This document shows positions 24,983-34,038 of a stretch of DNA of 64,000 bases, in pieces. Below the pieces are notes generated by a model that ran no database searches, was not told the DNA's origin, and was given only the letters and a program-made list of their open reading frames with translations. A program made the position numbers and the translations under genes. The stretch lies in contig JAKAWQ010000002.1 in NCBI GenBank assembly GCA_021816925.1, positions 1 through 64,000 on the forward strand, in the 5' to 3' direction. Each line of letters opens with the position of its first letter. The stretch's first letter is position 1. This stretch comes from Pseudomonadota bacterium (lineage in GTDB: Bacteria > Pseudomonadota > Alphaproteobacteria > Acetobacterales > Acetobacteraceae).

Positions 24983-26173
24983 ATGCCATTCGATCTGACA
25001 GAGGAACAGAAGGCACTTGAGGCGCGGGTGAGGCGCCTCGCCACCGAGAGAATCGCCCCACGCGCCGCCGCGATCGACCGGACCGAGGCGTACCCTTGGG
25101 AAAACGTGGCCGTGCTCCGCGAGACCGGTCTGCTCGGCTACACGATCCCCAAGGAGTATGGCGGTGCGGGTGGGAATTTCCTCGACGCCGCCGTCATCGT
25201 CGAGGAACTCGCACGGGCCTGCGGCGTAACGGGGCGAATCGCGGTCGAAACCAACATGGGCGCGATCTCGGCCGTGATGTGCCACGGCACGGAGGACCAG
25301 AAGCGGCTCGCCGCCGGGCTCGTGCTCGCCGGTGACAAGCCCGCCATCTGCATCACCGAGCCCGCCGCCGGCTCCGCGGCGAACGAGATGACCACACGCG
25401 CCGACCGGCACGGCGGGCGTTGGGTCATCAACGGCAGGAAGCACTGGATTACCGGCGGCGGCACCTCGCGCCTCTATCTCGTCTTCGCACGCGCCTTCGC
25501 CGAAGACGGCCGCGAACTCGGCATCGCAGGCTTCCTCGCGCGCGCCGGCGAGACCGGCCTCGTCGTCGGCCGACGTGAACCGACGATGGGCCTCCGCGGC
25601 ATCCCTGAGACGGAGATCCTCTTCGAGAACCTCGAGATTACTGATGCCATGGCGCTCCGCCATGCCGACGGGCGGCTGGTCGGCTTCGCCGATCTGATGA
25701 ACGCCTACAACAGCCAGCGCGTGGGTGCAGCGGCGGTCGCGCTCGGCATCGCCGCCGGCGCCTTCGATTTGGCACTCGATTTCGCACGCGAAAGAAAGCA
25801 GTTCGGCCGCCCGATCGGCGAATTCCAGGGCCTGCAATGGAAGCTCGCCGACATGGCGATCGGGCTCGAAGCGGCACGGTTGATGGTCCGCCGCGCCGCC
25901 GCCTTGGCCGCCCCGTTCCCCGATCCCCTCCTTGCCGCAGAGGCCAAGGTGCTGGCGGCCGAAACCGCAATCCGCGTTACCAACGAAGCGCTGCAGATCT
26001 TCGGCGCCCGCGGCTATTCGCGCGATTTCCCGCTCGAACGCATGGCGCGCGATGCGCGGATGTTCACGATTGGCGGCGGCACGGCCGAGATCCTACGCAC
26101 GGTGATTGCGAGCCGGCTCCTCGGCTGGAAGCTCCCCCAGCGACGCGCCAAGGCGCGCGCCGACGCCTCCTGA
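24983..26173 (+). CDS. Acyl-CoA dehydrogenase family, 3-sulfinopropanoyl-CoA desulfinase-like
   Basis: A 396-residue FAD enzyme of the acyl-CoA dehydrogenase superfamily. FAD/CoA motifs are clear ('[15 protein letters not shown]', 'KHWITGGG', '[17 protein letters not shown]'). The usual catalytic glutamates are absent: the C-terminal motif is '[11 protein letters not shown]' rather than YEGT, and the helix-G position reads '[15 protein letters not shown]'. In 3-sulfinopropanoyl-CoA desulfinase (Acd of betaproteobacteria) the base is likewise replaced by that glutamine, and an arginine corresponding to '[13 protein letters not shown]' is conserved; both are present here. I therefore suspect desulfination of 3-sulfinopropanoyl-CoA to propanoyl-CoA and sulfite. 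AGGAGG precedes the ATG at 24983. It is divergent from soxBDAG. Confidence 0.7.
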   Translation: MPFDLTEEQKALEARVRRLATERIAPRAAAIDRTEAYPWENVAVLRETGLLGYTIPKEYGGAGGNFLDAAVIVEELARACGVTGRIAVETNMGAISAVMCHGTEDQKRLAAGLVLAGDKPAICITEPAAGSAANEMTTRADRHGGRWVINGRKHWITGGGTSRLYLVFARAFAEDGRELGIAGFLARAGETGLVVGRREPTMGLRGIPETEILFENLEITDAMALRHADGRLVGFADLMNAYNSQRVGAAAVALGIAAGAFDLALDFARERKQFGRPIGEFQGLQWKLADMAIGLEAARLMVRRAAALAAPFPDPLLAAEAKVLAAETAIRVTNEALQIFGARGYSRDFPLERMARDARMFTIGGGTAEILRTVIASRLLGWKLPQRRAKARADAS

Positions 26174-27148
26174 TCAATTCACCTTATGGTAGTCGCGGAA
26201 CCAGGCAACAAAGCGCGGAATGCCCTCCGCAAGCGGCGTCGCCGGAGAAAACCCGGCAAGCGCCTCGATCGCCTCGATCGCAGCAAACGTCTCGGCCACC
26301 TCCGACGCCGGCCGCGGCGCGCTCACGACAACCGCTTTCCGCCCGAGTGCTTCCTCCAGCAGCGAGACGAGCTTCAGCACCTCCTCGCTCCTGTGATTGC
26401 CGATATTGAGGATCCTGGCGGGCGGCTTCTCGGCCGGCGGCCGATCGAGGCAGCCAACCACGCCGGCCACAATATCGTCGATATAGGTGAAGTCGCGCCT
26501 GAGCCGGCCCCCGTCGAAGAGCGTGATCGGCGTGCCCGCAACGATCGCGCGCGCAAAGCTGTAATAGGCCATGTCCGGCCGGCCCCAAGGCCCATACACG
26601 GTGAAGAAGCGAAGGCCGGTCTGCGGCAACGAGAACTGGTGTGCATAGCTCGCGCTGATCAGTTCCCCCGCCCGCTTGGTCGCGGCATAGAGCGAGATCG
26701 GCTGATCCACCCGGTCGGACTCGGAGAACGGTAGCGAGGTATTGGCACCATAAACGGAAGACGAACTGGCATAAACGAGGTGCCGAAGCTCCGGCAGCCG
26801 GCGCGCTGCCTCCAGAATCGCAAGATGCCCCGCAACATTGCTGGCCGCGTAGGAGTAGGGATCGACCAGCGCGTGCCGCACCCCCGCCTGCGCGGCAAGG
26901 TGAATGACATGCCGCGCGCCGCGCTCGGCGTCGAACACGGCCAGGATCCCCTCCCGGTCGGTGATGTCGAGGCGATGAAAGACAAACCCTGGAAATTCCG
27001 CAAGCCGCGCCAGCCGCGCCTCCTTGAGGCGCACATCGTAATAGGCATTGCAGTCATCGATGCCGACCACGCGCTCGCCCCGCTCGAGCAGCGCCGCCGC
27101 CAGATGATAACCGATGAACCCGGCGGCACCGGTGAGCAGAACCGTCAT
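26174..27148 (-). CDS. UDP-glucuronate 4-epimerase-like NAD-dependent epimerase
   Basis: A 324-residue short-chain-type sugar nucleotide epimerase. The NAD-binding motif 'LLTGAAGFIGYHLA' is at the N-terminus, the catalytic Ser is in 'VYASSSSVYG', and the Tyr-x3-Lys pair is in 'SLYAATKRAGE'. The region 'LRFFTVYGPWGRPDMAYYSF' is characteristic of UDP-glucuronate 4-epimerases. The ATG at 27148 overlaps the TGA of the upstream isomerase gene. With a phosphoheptose isomerase-like gene in front, it probably serves surface polysaccharide or lipopolysaccharide sugar synthesis. Confidence 0.88.
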   Translation of the reverse strand: MTVLLTGAAGFIGYHLAAALLERGERVVGIDDCNAYYDVRLKEARLARLAEFPGFVFHRLDITDREGILAVFDAERGARHVIHLAAQAGVRHALVDPYSYAASNVAGHLAILEAARRLPELRHLVYASSSSVYGANTSLPFSESDRVDQPISLYAATKRAGELISASYAHQFSLPQTGLRFFTVYGPWGRPDMAYYSFARAIVAGTPITLFDGGRLRRDFTYIDDIVAGVVGCLDRPPAEKPPARILNIGNHRSEEVLKLVSLLEEALGRKAVVVSAPRPASEVAETFAAIEAIEALAGFSPATPLAEGIPRFVAWFRDYHKVN

Positions 27149-27738
27149 TTCAGCGGTCGGGAAACGAGGCGGTCCTCGAGCAGCTCGAGCAGCGCATGCC
27201 CGAGCGTGATGTGGCACTCCTGCACGCGCGCGGTCTCGCGGTCCGGAACGAGGAGAATGTGGCAGCAGAGCGCCGCCGCCGGCCCGCCATCCCCGCCCAG
27301 CAGGCCGACCGTGACAAGCCCCATCTCCGTCGCCGCGGCGAGCGCGGCCAGGACGTTCTCGGACCGGCCTGAGGTCGAGAGCGCGAACAACAGGTCACCG
27401 GCTCGCCCGAGGCCGCGCAGCGGGCGCTCGAAAACCCGTGCGTATCCGTAATCATTACCGGCAGCGCTGAGCGCGACGGGATCAAGCGTGAGCGCCAATG
27501 CCGGATAGGAGGGCCGCTCATGGCTCGCGCGCAACCGGATCAGGCACTCGGTCGCCAGGTGCGCCGCATCGGCCGCCGATCCGCCATTGCCGCAGAAAAG
27601 AAGCTTCCCCCCGGCGCGCAAGCTCTTTTCTGCCGCATCGACAACGCCAAGCACCGGGGATAGCAGATCAACGGCAATCCGGCGCTTCAACGCCGCCGAG
27701 CGCTCCATGATGGCGCGAAATCGGGCGGCCTCGTCCAT
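27145..27738 (-). CDS. gmhA: SIS-domain phosphoheptose isomerase-like protein
   Basis: A 197-residue SIS-domain protein close to GmhA, which converts sedoheptulose 7-phosphate to D-glycero-D-manno-heptose 7-phosphate. Family blocks are 'LLFCGNGGSAADAAHLATE', 'LSAAGNDYGYARVFERPL', 'LFALSTSGRSENVLAAL' and 'VQECHITLGHALLELLE' with the C-terminal His/Glu active-site region. I use the ATG at 27738; a GTG four codons earlier is possible. It overlaps the epimerase gene by four bases. Confidence 0.85.
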   Translation of the reverse strand: MDEAARFRAIMERSAALKRRIAVDLLSPVLGVVDAAEKSLRAGGKLLFCGNGGSAADAAHLATECLIRLRASHERPSYPALALTLDPVALSAAGNDYGYARVFERPLRGLGRAGDLLFALSTSGRSENVLAALAAATEMGLVTVGLLGGDGGPAAALCCHILLVPDRETARVQECHITLGHALLELLEDRLVSRPLK

Positions 27739-27752
27739 CGCCGCCGCCACGC

Positions 27753-28064
27753 TCAGCCGAGCGCGGCCTCGGCGGTGCGCACCGCCTGCAGCGGCAGCGC
27801 CGCGCGCCCGACCACCCGCCCGCCGATGCAGGCAAGCCAGTCCGCGCCCTCGGGAGGCGTCGGCCGTAGCTCGACGACGCGGCCATCCGGATCGAGCGCC
27901 ACCGCACGATAAAGCCGCCAGCCCTCGAACAGCGGTCCTTGCAGCCTGACCACGCGCGCCACCGCCCTGCCCGTCTCGTCCCAGCCGATCCACTCCACGG
28001 TGCGCGCCTCGCCCGGCCCTTCCTCGGTTCGTCCCCGCATCCAGTGCAGCCGGGAGGAGCGCAT
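27753..28064 (-). CDS. Small hypothetical protein between fusA and gmhA
   Basis: A 103-residue protein without recognised family. It has an ATG with GGGAG upstream, a compact beta-rich look ('TVEWIGWDETGRAVARVVRL', 'LYRAVALDPDGRVVELRPTP'), and sits 13 bases after the fusA stop and 14 bases before the isomerase gene on the same strand, so it belongs to that transcription unit. No signal peptide or membrane helix. Confidence 0.6.
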   Translation of the reverse strand: MRSSRLHWMRGRTEEGPGEARTVEWIGWDETGRAVARVVRLQGPLFEGWRLYRAVALDPDGRVVELRPTPPEGADWLACIGGRVVGRAALPLQAVRTAEAALG

Positions 28065-28077
28065 CGCTACTCCCGCA

Positions 28078-30165
28078 TCAGGCGCTTTTGGCCATGATCT
28101 CGTCGGCGATCGCGCGCGGCACGGGATCGTAATGGTGGAACTGCATCGTGAAGGAGGCGCGCCCCTTGGTCATGCTGCGGAGATCGGAAATGTAGCCGAA
28201 CATCTCCTTGAGCGGAACATGCGCCCTGACGATGATCGTCGAGCCCGAGCTCTCCTGGCTCTGGATCAGGCCGCGGCGACGGCTCAAGTCACCGACCACG
28301 TCGCCCACGTGATCCTGCGGCGTCGTCACCTCGACATCCATGATCGGCTCAAGAATGATCGGCGCCGCCTTCTTCATGCCCTCACGGAAACAGGCCTTGG
28401 CCGCGATCTCGAAGGCAAGCGCCGAGGAATCGACATCGTGGTACTTGCCGTCCAGCAGCGTGTAGCGGAAATCGACGGTCGGAAAGCCGGCCAGCACGCC
28501 GGTATCCGCCTGCGCACGGATCCCCTTCTCAACCGCGGGGATGTATTCCTTCGGCACCGTACCGCCCACCACCTTGTTCTCGAAGACGATGCCGCCGTTC
28601 CGCTCGACCGGCTCGAAGAGAACCTTCACCTCGGCATACTGGCCGGCACCGCCCGATTGCTTCTTGTGCGTGTAGGTCTCGGTGTGCGCGCGGCTGATCG
28701 TCTCGCGATAAGCGACCTGCGGCTCGCCGATATCCGCCTCGACGCCGTATTCGCGTTTGAGGCGGTCGATGATGATCTCGAGATGCAACTCGCCCATCCC
28801 CGAAAGGATGGTCTGCCCGCTTTCCGGATCCGTGCGCAGCCTGAGCGAGGGGTCCTCGGCCGCAAGCTTCTGCAACCCGAGCGTCATCTTCTCGACCGCG
28901 TCCTTGGTGCGCGGCTCGACCGAGATGTCGATCACCGGCACGGGGAAGGCCATGCGCTCGAGCACCACCGGATCCCCGGCAACGGCCAACGTATCGCCGG
29001 TCGCCGTGTCCTTGAGGCCGACGAACGCCACGATATCGCCGGCCGAGACCTCTTTGATCTCGGCCCGCTTGTCCGCGTGCATCTGGAACATCCGCCCGAT
29101 GCGCTCGCGATGGCCCTTGGTGGTGTTGAGCACCGTGTCGCCGGAGCGCAGCGTGCCCGCATAAACGCGCACGAACGTGAGTGTGCCGTACTTGTCGTTG
29201 ATGATCTTGAACGCGAGCCCTGCGAACGGCGCCTTCGGGTCCGCCTTGATCACGCGCCGCTCTGCCTGAGCCCCCTCGTCCTCGCCCTCGAGCGCCGCCA
29301 CCTTGATCCCCGGCACATCGATCGGCGAAGGCAGATAATCCACCACCGCATCGAGCAGAGGCTGCACGCCCTTGTTCTTGAAGGCGGTACCGCAGAGCAC
29401 GGGGCGGAAGGCACCGCTGATGGTGCCGGCCTTGATGCAGCGCTTGAGCGTCGCCAGCGCCACATTCCCCTTCTCGAAATACTCTTCCATCGCCGCGTCA
29501 TCTACCGAAAGCGCGGTATCCAGCAGGAGCTGGCGGTATTCGCGCGCTTGCTCCGCAAGCTCGGCCGGAATCGGCGCGTCATGATACTTCGCGCCAAGCT
29601 CGCCGCCCTCCCAGATCACTCCCTTCATCTCGACGAGATCGACGACCCCCTGGAACTTGTCCTCGATCCCGATCGGCAACTGCAGCGGCAGCGCCACGAT
29701 GTCGAGCTTTTCCTTGAGCGTCGCGGTGGCGCGAAAGAAGTCCGCTCCCGTCCGGTCGAGCTTGTTGATGAAGATGATGCGCGGAACGTTGTAGCGGTCC
29801 GCCAGCCGCCAGTTGGTCTCGGACTGCGGCTGCACCCCCGCCACGCCCTCGATGATGAAGATCGCCCCGTCGAGCACGCGCAGGCTCCGGTTGACCTCGA
29901 TGTTGAAGTCGATATGCCCGGGCGTGTCGATGATGTTGATCCGATACCCCTGCCACTCGCAGGTCACGGCCGCCGACGTGATGGTGATCCCGCGCTCGCG
30001 CTCCTGGTCCATGTAATCCGTCGTGGTCGTGCCCTCGTGCACCTCGCCGATCTTGTACGACATACCCGTGTAATAGAGGATGCGCTCGGTCGTGGTCGTC
30101 TTGCCCGCATCGATATGCGCGGTGATCCCGATGTTGCGGATCTTCTCAAGCGGCGTGCCGGGCAC
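28078..30165 (-). CDS. fusA: Translation elongation factor G
   Basis: A 695-residue elongation factor G, the GTPase that moves tRNA and mRNA through the ribosome and helps recycle it. G1 is '[14 protein letters not shown]', G2 is in '[10 protein letters not shown]', G3 is 'DTPGHIDF', G4 is 'INKLD'; the later domains follow in full ('[14 protein letters not shown]' in domain III, '[17 protein letters not shown]' in domain V). The start is a GTG at 30165 with GGAGG upstream. It is not next to rpsL, rpsG or tuf, so it could be the str-operon gene displaced or a second copy; the sequence looks fully functional. Confidence 0.93.
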   Translation of the reverse strand: MPGTPLEKIRNIGITAHIDAGKTTTTERILYYTGMSYKIGEVHEGTTTTDYMDQERERGITITSAAVTCEWQGYRINIIDTPGHIDFNIEVNRSLRVLDGAIFIIEGVAGVQPQSETNWRLADRYNVPRIIFINKLDRTGADFFRATATLKEKLDIVALPLQLPIGIEDKFQGVVDLVEMKGVIWEGGELGAKYHDAPIPAELAEQAREYRQLLLDTALSVDDAAMEEYFEKGNVALATLKRCIKAGTISGAFRPVLCGTAFKNKGVQPLLDAVVDYLPSPIDVPGIKVAALEGEDEGAQAERRVIKADPKAPFAGLAFKIINDKYGTLTFVRVYAGTLRSGDTVLNTTKGHRERIGRMFQMHADKRAEIKEVSAGDIVAFVGLKDTATGDTLAVAGDPVVLERMAFPVPVIDISVEPRTKDAVEKMTLGLQKLAAEDPSLRLRTDPESGQTILSGMGELHLEIIIDRLKREYGVEADIGEPQVAYRETISRAHTETYTHKKQSGGAGQYAEVKVLFEPVERNGGIVFENKVVGGTVPKEYIPAVEKGIRAQADTGVLAGFPTVDFRYTLLDGKYHDVDSSALAFEIAAKACFREGMKKAAPIILEPIMDVEVTTPQDHVGDVVGDLSRRRGLIQSQESSGSTIIVRAHVPLKEMFGYISDLRSMTKGRASFTMQFHHYDPVPRAIADEIMAKSA

Positions 30166-30329
30166 GGCGGACCTCCATCACGGCGGCTAAACCACAACGG
30201 GCGCGGCGAGGCCCGTTCCGCCCGCGCGCCCGTTTGCTGCCGGCCAACCGGTTGCCGGCCCCTCCGGGAGAAACAAATGCCCCCGGCAGCGCCATTTTGC
30301 AAGCGGGCGCGGCAGACCCGCGAAGGGGC

Positions 30330-31031
30330 ATGGCCGAGCCCCACGCGCATCCGCCACGCGGCTTGGCTTTCTCGCCCCTCGCCCACGCGCTCGGCGCGCG
30401 GGTCGAGGGGATCGCCCTCGACCACCCGCTGGCGGATTCGGACTTCCGCGCCCTCCTCCGCGCGGGGCGCGTGGAGGATGTCGGCCAACGCGATCGCACC
30501 GCCTGGCTTGACGCAGCGGCCATCGGTGCCCCGGAGGGAGCCGCGGTCGCAAGGCTTCTCGAGGCCTACGCCCACGTGCGGCTCGCGTATATCACGTCCG
30601 GCCCCGACACCGCCGCCGAAAGAACGCTGCTTGCCCGCACCGCCGCCCTGCAAAGCGAGACATGGCAGGCCGTCACGCCGCTCGTGCGCCGGGCGCCGAA
30701 CACGGTCACCACCACGCTGATGCACGCTCTCACCGCAACCTTCGAGAACGCGCTCGCAGAGCGCCTCGCCTTCTCGACCCGCGTGCCTCACGCCATCCAA
30801 CGGGCGCTCATCGTGGGCTCGGTCCTCAGCATCGGCACGCTCGGCTTTCAGATCGGCGCCGCGGGAAGGCGGCAACTCGTGCTCACGACCCTGCTCGCGC
30901 TCATGTGGACGGGGGGCCATTCTGCTGATGACCGATCTCGGCGAGCCGCGTATCGGCGCGATCGTTCCGAGCCCCGCGTCCCTCGTCTGGACCATCCGGG
31001 GTTTCTCCCCCCTCCGCCGCCGGCGCGGTAA
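30330..31031 (+). pseudogene. Chimera of TauD-like front and DUF4239-like membrane protein, frameshifted
   Basis: The first 45 or so residues match the front of a taurine dioxygenase/TfdA-type oxygenase ('LGARVEGIALDHPLADSDF'). Then the sequence changes abruptly to the rear half of a bestrophin-like DUF4239 membrane protein ('RLLEAYAHVRLAYITSGPD', 'ALTATFENALAERLAFSTRV', two membrane helices ending 'LTTLLALMWTGG'). A run of six G at 30911-30916 shifts the frame: the expected ending ('ILLMTDLGEPRIGAIV', 'SLVWTIRGF') continues in the next frame. Thus at least one large deletion and one frameshift. Confidence 0.65.
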
Positions 31032-31070
31032 CGGCGCGCCCCAGCATGGCGAGGAGGGTGTGGCGAGGAG

Positions 31071-31114
31071 GCAAAACAAAAGCGGGCGCACCCGATTTCA
31101 TCGGGCACGCCCGC
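31071..31114 (-). terminator. Intrinsic terminator of the PEP-CTERM gene
   Basis: Arms GCGGGCGCACCCGAT (31082-31096) and ATCGGGCACGCCCGC (31100-31114) pair with one two-base bulge around a three-base loop. On the minus strand the hairpin is followed by TTTTGTTTTGC, a good T-run, about 40 bases beyond the gene's stop. Confidence 0.8.
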
Positions 31115-31154
31115 GCTTCCCGGGGAGGTGGCGTTCCCGGAAAGAACCCAACCC

Positions 31155-31892
31155 TCAGCCGCGCCGCCGCCGGCGAACCATCAAACCGAGGCCGGCCAGC
31201 CCCGTGCCGAGCAGCAGCAGGCTGCCCGGTTCCGGCACCGCGTCCACCAGGCCGGTGTTCGTGAAGACCGTCTGCGCTATGTCGCCAGACTTCTTGCACC
31301 CCGTGCTGCTTCCGGTCCCGGCTTTGCAGTCATAGGCAATGATGAACGAGCCGTTGGCGGCACCGCTCTCATCGATCGTGATCGGGCTCCCACTCGTCAA
31401 GCTGGTGCTGAGCGCGAACGCATAAAGTGAGTAGCTGGTGGCCGTTCCGAAGCCATCGGCCAAATCTTTCCCTGACCAGTTTACGAAACTCTCGGAGCCG
31501 CCGGCGGCGAGGCCGAGCGCATGGAACGCGGTGTTCGTACAACCTGCATTCGTGCATCTAAATGTCGCCGTTGTGCTGGCCAAACCGTAGGTCCCCACCG
31601 TCGCCGTGCTGACCCCGCCGCTGTAGCTGATGGCCGGAATCCCATTGCCGTTCAGCACGCCCACGATGACGAGCAGCGGATTTTGCAGAGTGGTGCTGGA
31701 GCTGCCAGCGACCCCGACGACAAACGACCCCATGTTCGTGATGACGTTCGGATCCCCGCCCGCAGGGCTGGTGCCCGATTGCTGCACGAAAATCTGGGCG
31801 GCACTCGCCGGCGTGACCATCAGCCCAGCCGTCAGCGCCGCCGTTGCAAGCGCCGCCAGGATGACTGTTCTGGTTTTGCTCATCATCGCCAT
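31155..31892 (-). CDS. PEP-CTERM sorting-signal exported protein
   Basis: A 245-residue exported protein. A signal peptide spans residues 1-32 ('ILAALATAALTAGLMV', cleavage after 'ASA'). The body is Gly/Ser/Thr-rich with two pairs of cysteines ('CTNAGC', 'DCKAG..GCKKSGD'). The C-terminus has the complete PEP-CTERM tripartite signal: 'VPEPGSLLLLGTGLAGLGLM' then an Arg cluster. PEP-CTERM proteins are sorted by an exosortase and usually belong to exopolysaccharide or biofilm matrix. The gene has its own sigma-54 promoter and an intrinsic terminator, so it is a single-gene unit. No exosortase lies in this window. Confidence 0.9.
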   Translation of the reverse strand: MAMMSKTRTVILAALATAALTAGLMVTPASAAQIFVQQSGTSPAGGDPNVITNMGSFVVGVAGSSSTTLQNPLLVIVGVLNGNGIPAISYSGGVSTATVGTYGLASTTATFRCTNAGCTNTAFHALGLAAGGSESFVNWSGKDLADGFGTATSYSLYAFALSTSLTSGSPITIDESGAANGSFIIAYDCKAGTGSSTGCKKSGDIAQTVFTNTGLVDAVPEPGSLLLLGTGLAGLGLMVRRRRRG

Positions 31893-31932
31893 CGTTCAGT
31901 CCCCGTAGGCAAAGAGGTAAGGTAAATACCCA

Positions 31933-31948
31933 AGCAACCGCCGTGCCA
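31933..31948 (-). promoter_or_regulatory. Sigma-54 promoter of the PEP-CTERM gene
   Basis: On the minus strand: TGGCAC (31948-31943), five bases, TTGCT (31937-31933), an exact match to the sigma-54 consensus TGGCAC-N5-TTGCW with GG and GC ten bases apart. Transcription would start near 31922, giving a leader of about 30 bases before the ATG at 31892. Confidence 0.85.
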
Positions 31949-32296
31949 GAAAGTGAAAAGAAATGAAAACAATGCGTTGTCTCGCACGACCCTCAAGAGA
32001 TTCATTAACTGTGTAAAATTCCCCGACGAATCCGCGTCGCCGCCGGCCGTTTGATCGACCTTTTGCCTTTGCATCCGGCCCACGCCACGCTTTACAATTC
32101 CGTCAACGTCTTGAGAATCCTCGCATCTTGCTAGGAGGCGAGCACCTTCCCCATTCCTTCCCAATGTAAAAAAGTCCGACAACCGCCCCGTCCCGCCCGC
32201 CCGCCGGCGTCCCCGCCACTCCGGCGTCCCGTCCGGTAGCGCCACCGCCCCGCCGATGCTTCACTGCCCGCCGTCGCACCCGCGGGAACTTCCCCC
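31949..32296. other. Intergenic region between PEP-CTERM gene and aroQ
   Basis: About 350 bases, noticeably richer in A+T near 31960-32040 than its surroundings. It should hold activator (enhancer) sites for the sigma-54 promoter and the aroQ promoter. No gene or clear dyad recognised. Confidence 0.45.
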
Positions 32297-32752
32297 ATGA
32301 GCCGCATCGTCTACGTGCTGAACGGACCGAACCTCAACCTCCTCGGCAAGCGCCAGCCCGCCATCTACGGCAACGAAACCCTCGCCGACGTCGAGGCCGC
32401 CTGCCGGCGCGTTGCCGCCTCCCTCCGCCTCGAACTCCGCTTCCACCAGAGCAACGCCGAGTTCCGGATCATCGACTGGATCCACGAGGCCCGTGAACAA
32501 GCCGGCGGCATCGTCATCAACCCCGCCGCCTTCACCCACACCTCCGTCGCCATCCTCGACGCATTGCAGACCTGCGAGTGCCCGATCATCGAGGTGCACA
32601 TCTCGAACGTCCACCGCCGCGAACCGTTCCGCCACCACTCCTACGTCTCCGCCGCCGCCTCCGGCGTGATCGTCGGCTTCGGCACCCAGGGTTATCTCCT
32701 CGCCTTGCAGCGCATCGCCCGTCTGATCGACGAAGCCGTCGCCCAAACCTGA
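32297..32752 (+). CDS. aroQ: Type II 3-dehydroquinate dehydratase
   Basis: A 151-residue type II dehydroquinase of the shikimate pathway (3-dehydroquinate to 3-dehydroshikimate). The N-terminal '[19 protein letters not shown]' holds the active-site loop with Arg and Tyr. '[17 protein letters not shown]', '[16 protein letters not shown]' (Asn and His) and '[20 protein letters not shown]' complete the site, and the length is normal for the dodecameric enzyme. It stands alone with a broken oxidoreductase gene behind it. Confidence 0.95.
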   Translation: MSRIVYVLNGPNLNLLGKRQPAIYGNETLADVEAACRRVAASLRLELRFHQSNAEFRIIDWIHEAREQAGGIVINPAAFTHTSVAILDALQTCECPIIEVHISNVHRREPFRHHSYVSAAASGVIVGFGTQGYLLALQRIARLIDEAVAQT

Positions 32753-32773
32753 TCTGCGGGGGGGGAGGAAAAC

Positions 32774-32946
32774 ATGGCGGACCGCGTCAGGCTCGCGGTG
32801 CCCGGCGGCGGCCTCATCGGCCAATGCCATGGCGCGGCGATCGCGGCAGAACCGGCCGCCCCGCTCGTTCCGGGACGCGTTGCGCTCGCCACCCTCCGCG
32901 TGATCAGAGCGCTCAAGGAGGCCGCCTCGACCGGCCGCCTCGTCAC
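32774..32946 (+). pseudogene. Gfo/Idh/MocA oxidoreductase remnant with internal deletion
   Basis: An ATG with GGGGAGG upstream opens 'MADRVRLAVPGGGLIGQCHG', the NAD(P)-binding front of a Gfo/Idh/MocA dehydrogenase. After only about 30 residues it jumps to the normal tail of such proteins ('LATLRVIRALKEAASTGRLV'). Some 280-300 residues in between are gone, and the stop after the tail is missing too. Not functional. Confidence 0.65.
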
Positions 32947-32996
32947 CCTCTCTTGCGGCGGCACTCCTCACCGCTCACCATCCGGGAGAGAGCAAA

Positions 32997-33935
32997 TTGC
33001 AAAAGAGCCCACCCCGAACCGCAATCCTGGATTGCGATCCCGGCACCGACGACGCGCTCGCCATCTTGCTCGCCCTCGCCTCGCCCGAGCTTCACCTCGC
33101 CGCCATCACCGTCGCCGGCGGCAACGCCCCGCTCGCACGCACCCTCGCCAACGCCTGTGGCCTCGTCGCACTCGGGGCCGCAACCGTGCCCGTGCACGCC
33201 GGCGCCGCGCGCGCCCTCCTCGCCCCCTACCCGCCCGGCTGGCCAGGCCACGGCGCGGACGGCATGGCCGGCGTGCCGCTTCCCGCAGGCCCCGCGCCCG
33301 CGCCCACCCTCGCCGCCGACGCGATCCGCGCCCTCCTCCGCGCCGCCCCCGCCCCGCTCACTCTTATCGGCATCGGGCCGGCCACCAATCTCGCTCTCGC
33401 GCTCGCAACCGAGCCGCCGCTTGCCGCGAACGTCGAAGAGATCGTCCTGATGTCCGGCGCGCTCGGCGCGGGCAACGCAACCCCCGCCGCCGAATTCAAC
33501 GCCTGGTGCGATCCCGAGGCGCTCGCGATCGTGCTCGCCGCCGGCCCGCCAGTCACGCTCGCCACGCTCGAAACCGGCCGCGCCGCACCCGCAACGCCCG
33601 CACGGATCGCCGCCCTCCGCGCCCGAGCCGCCGCCGCTCGCCCCGGCCGCGGCCGCGCCGCGGCAACCGCGGCCGCGATCCTCGCCGCGCTCCCCTCCCC
33701 TCGCAGAGGCGCCCCCGGCTCGCCCCTCTACGATCCCTGCGCGCTCGCCTGGCTGATCGCCCCCGCGCTCTTCGCCGCCCGCCCCGCCGCCGTCAGCCTC
33801 GATCTCGGACCGGGGCCAAGCCGCGGCCGCACGTCGATCGACCTCCGCGAAACAGCCCGCGCGCGCGTGCTCGATCTCCTCGACCCCGACGGCCTCTTCA
33901 CCCTCCTCGGCGGGCGCCTGGCGCGTCTTCCGTAG
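32997..33935 (+). CDS. Inosine-uridine nucleoside hydrolase family protein
   Basis: A 312-residue nucleoside N-ribohydrolase. The calcium-binding signature 'LDCDPGTDDALAILLAL' is near the N-terminus, and 'IGIGPATNLALAL' and 'TPAAEFNAWCDPEALAIV' are family blocks with the ribose-contacting asparagine. Near residue 243 the family's 'HDPCA' motif reads 'LYDPCALAWL': tyrosine replaces the histidine that activates the leaving group in several members, so substrate range or activity may differ. The TTG at 32997 is chosen because GGGAGAG lies upstream and the motif is then 11 residues in. The middle is unusually Ala/Arg-rich. Confidence 0.85.
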   Translation: MQKSPPRTAILDCDPGTDDALAILLALASPELHLAAITVAGGNAPLARTLANACGLVALGAATVPVHAGAARALLAPYPPGWPGHGADGMAGVPLPAGPAPAPTLAADAIRALLRAAPAPLTLIGIGPATNLALALATEPPLAANVEEIVLMSGALGAGNATPAAEFNAWCDPEALAIVLAAGPPVTLATLETGRAAPATPARIAALRARAAAARPGRGRAAATAAAILAALPSPRRGAPGSPLYDPCALAWLIAPALFAARPAAVSLDLGPGPSRGRTSIDLRETARARVLDLLDPDGLFTLLGGRLARLP

Positions 33936-34038
33936 CTCACCCCCGCCGCGAACCGCCTCTCCCAACAAGACCCGCAACAAAAAGGGTTCGGAGGCGCCGG
34001 CTTCGGGTGTAGTCTCCCCGCCAAGGGAGGAACGGCCC

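Noticed and set aside
28000-30720. A 906-codon open frame on the plus strand
   Set aside because: Antisense to fusA with the same Arg/His-rich noise; fusA on the minus strand is unmistakable.
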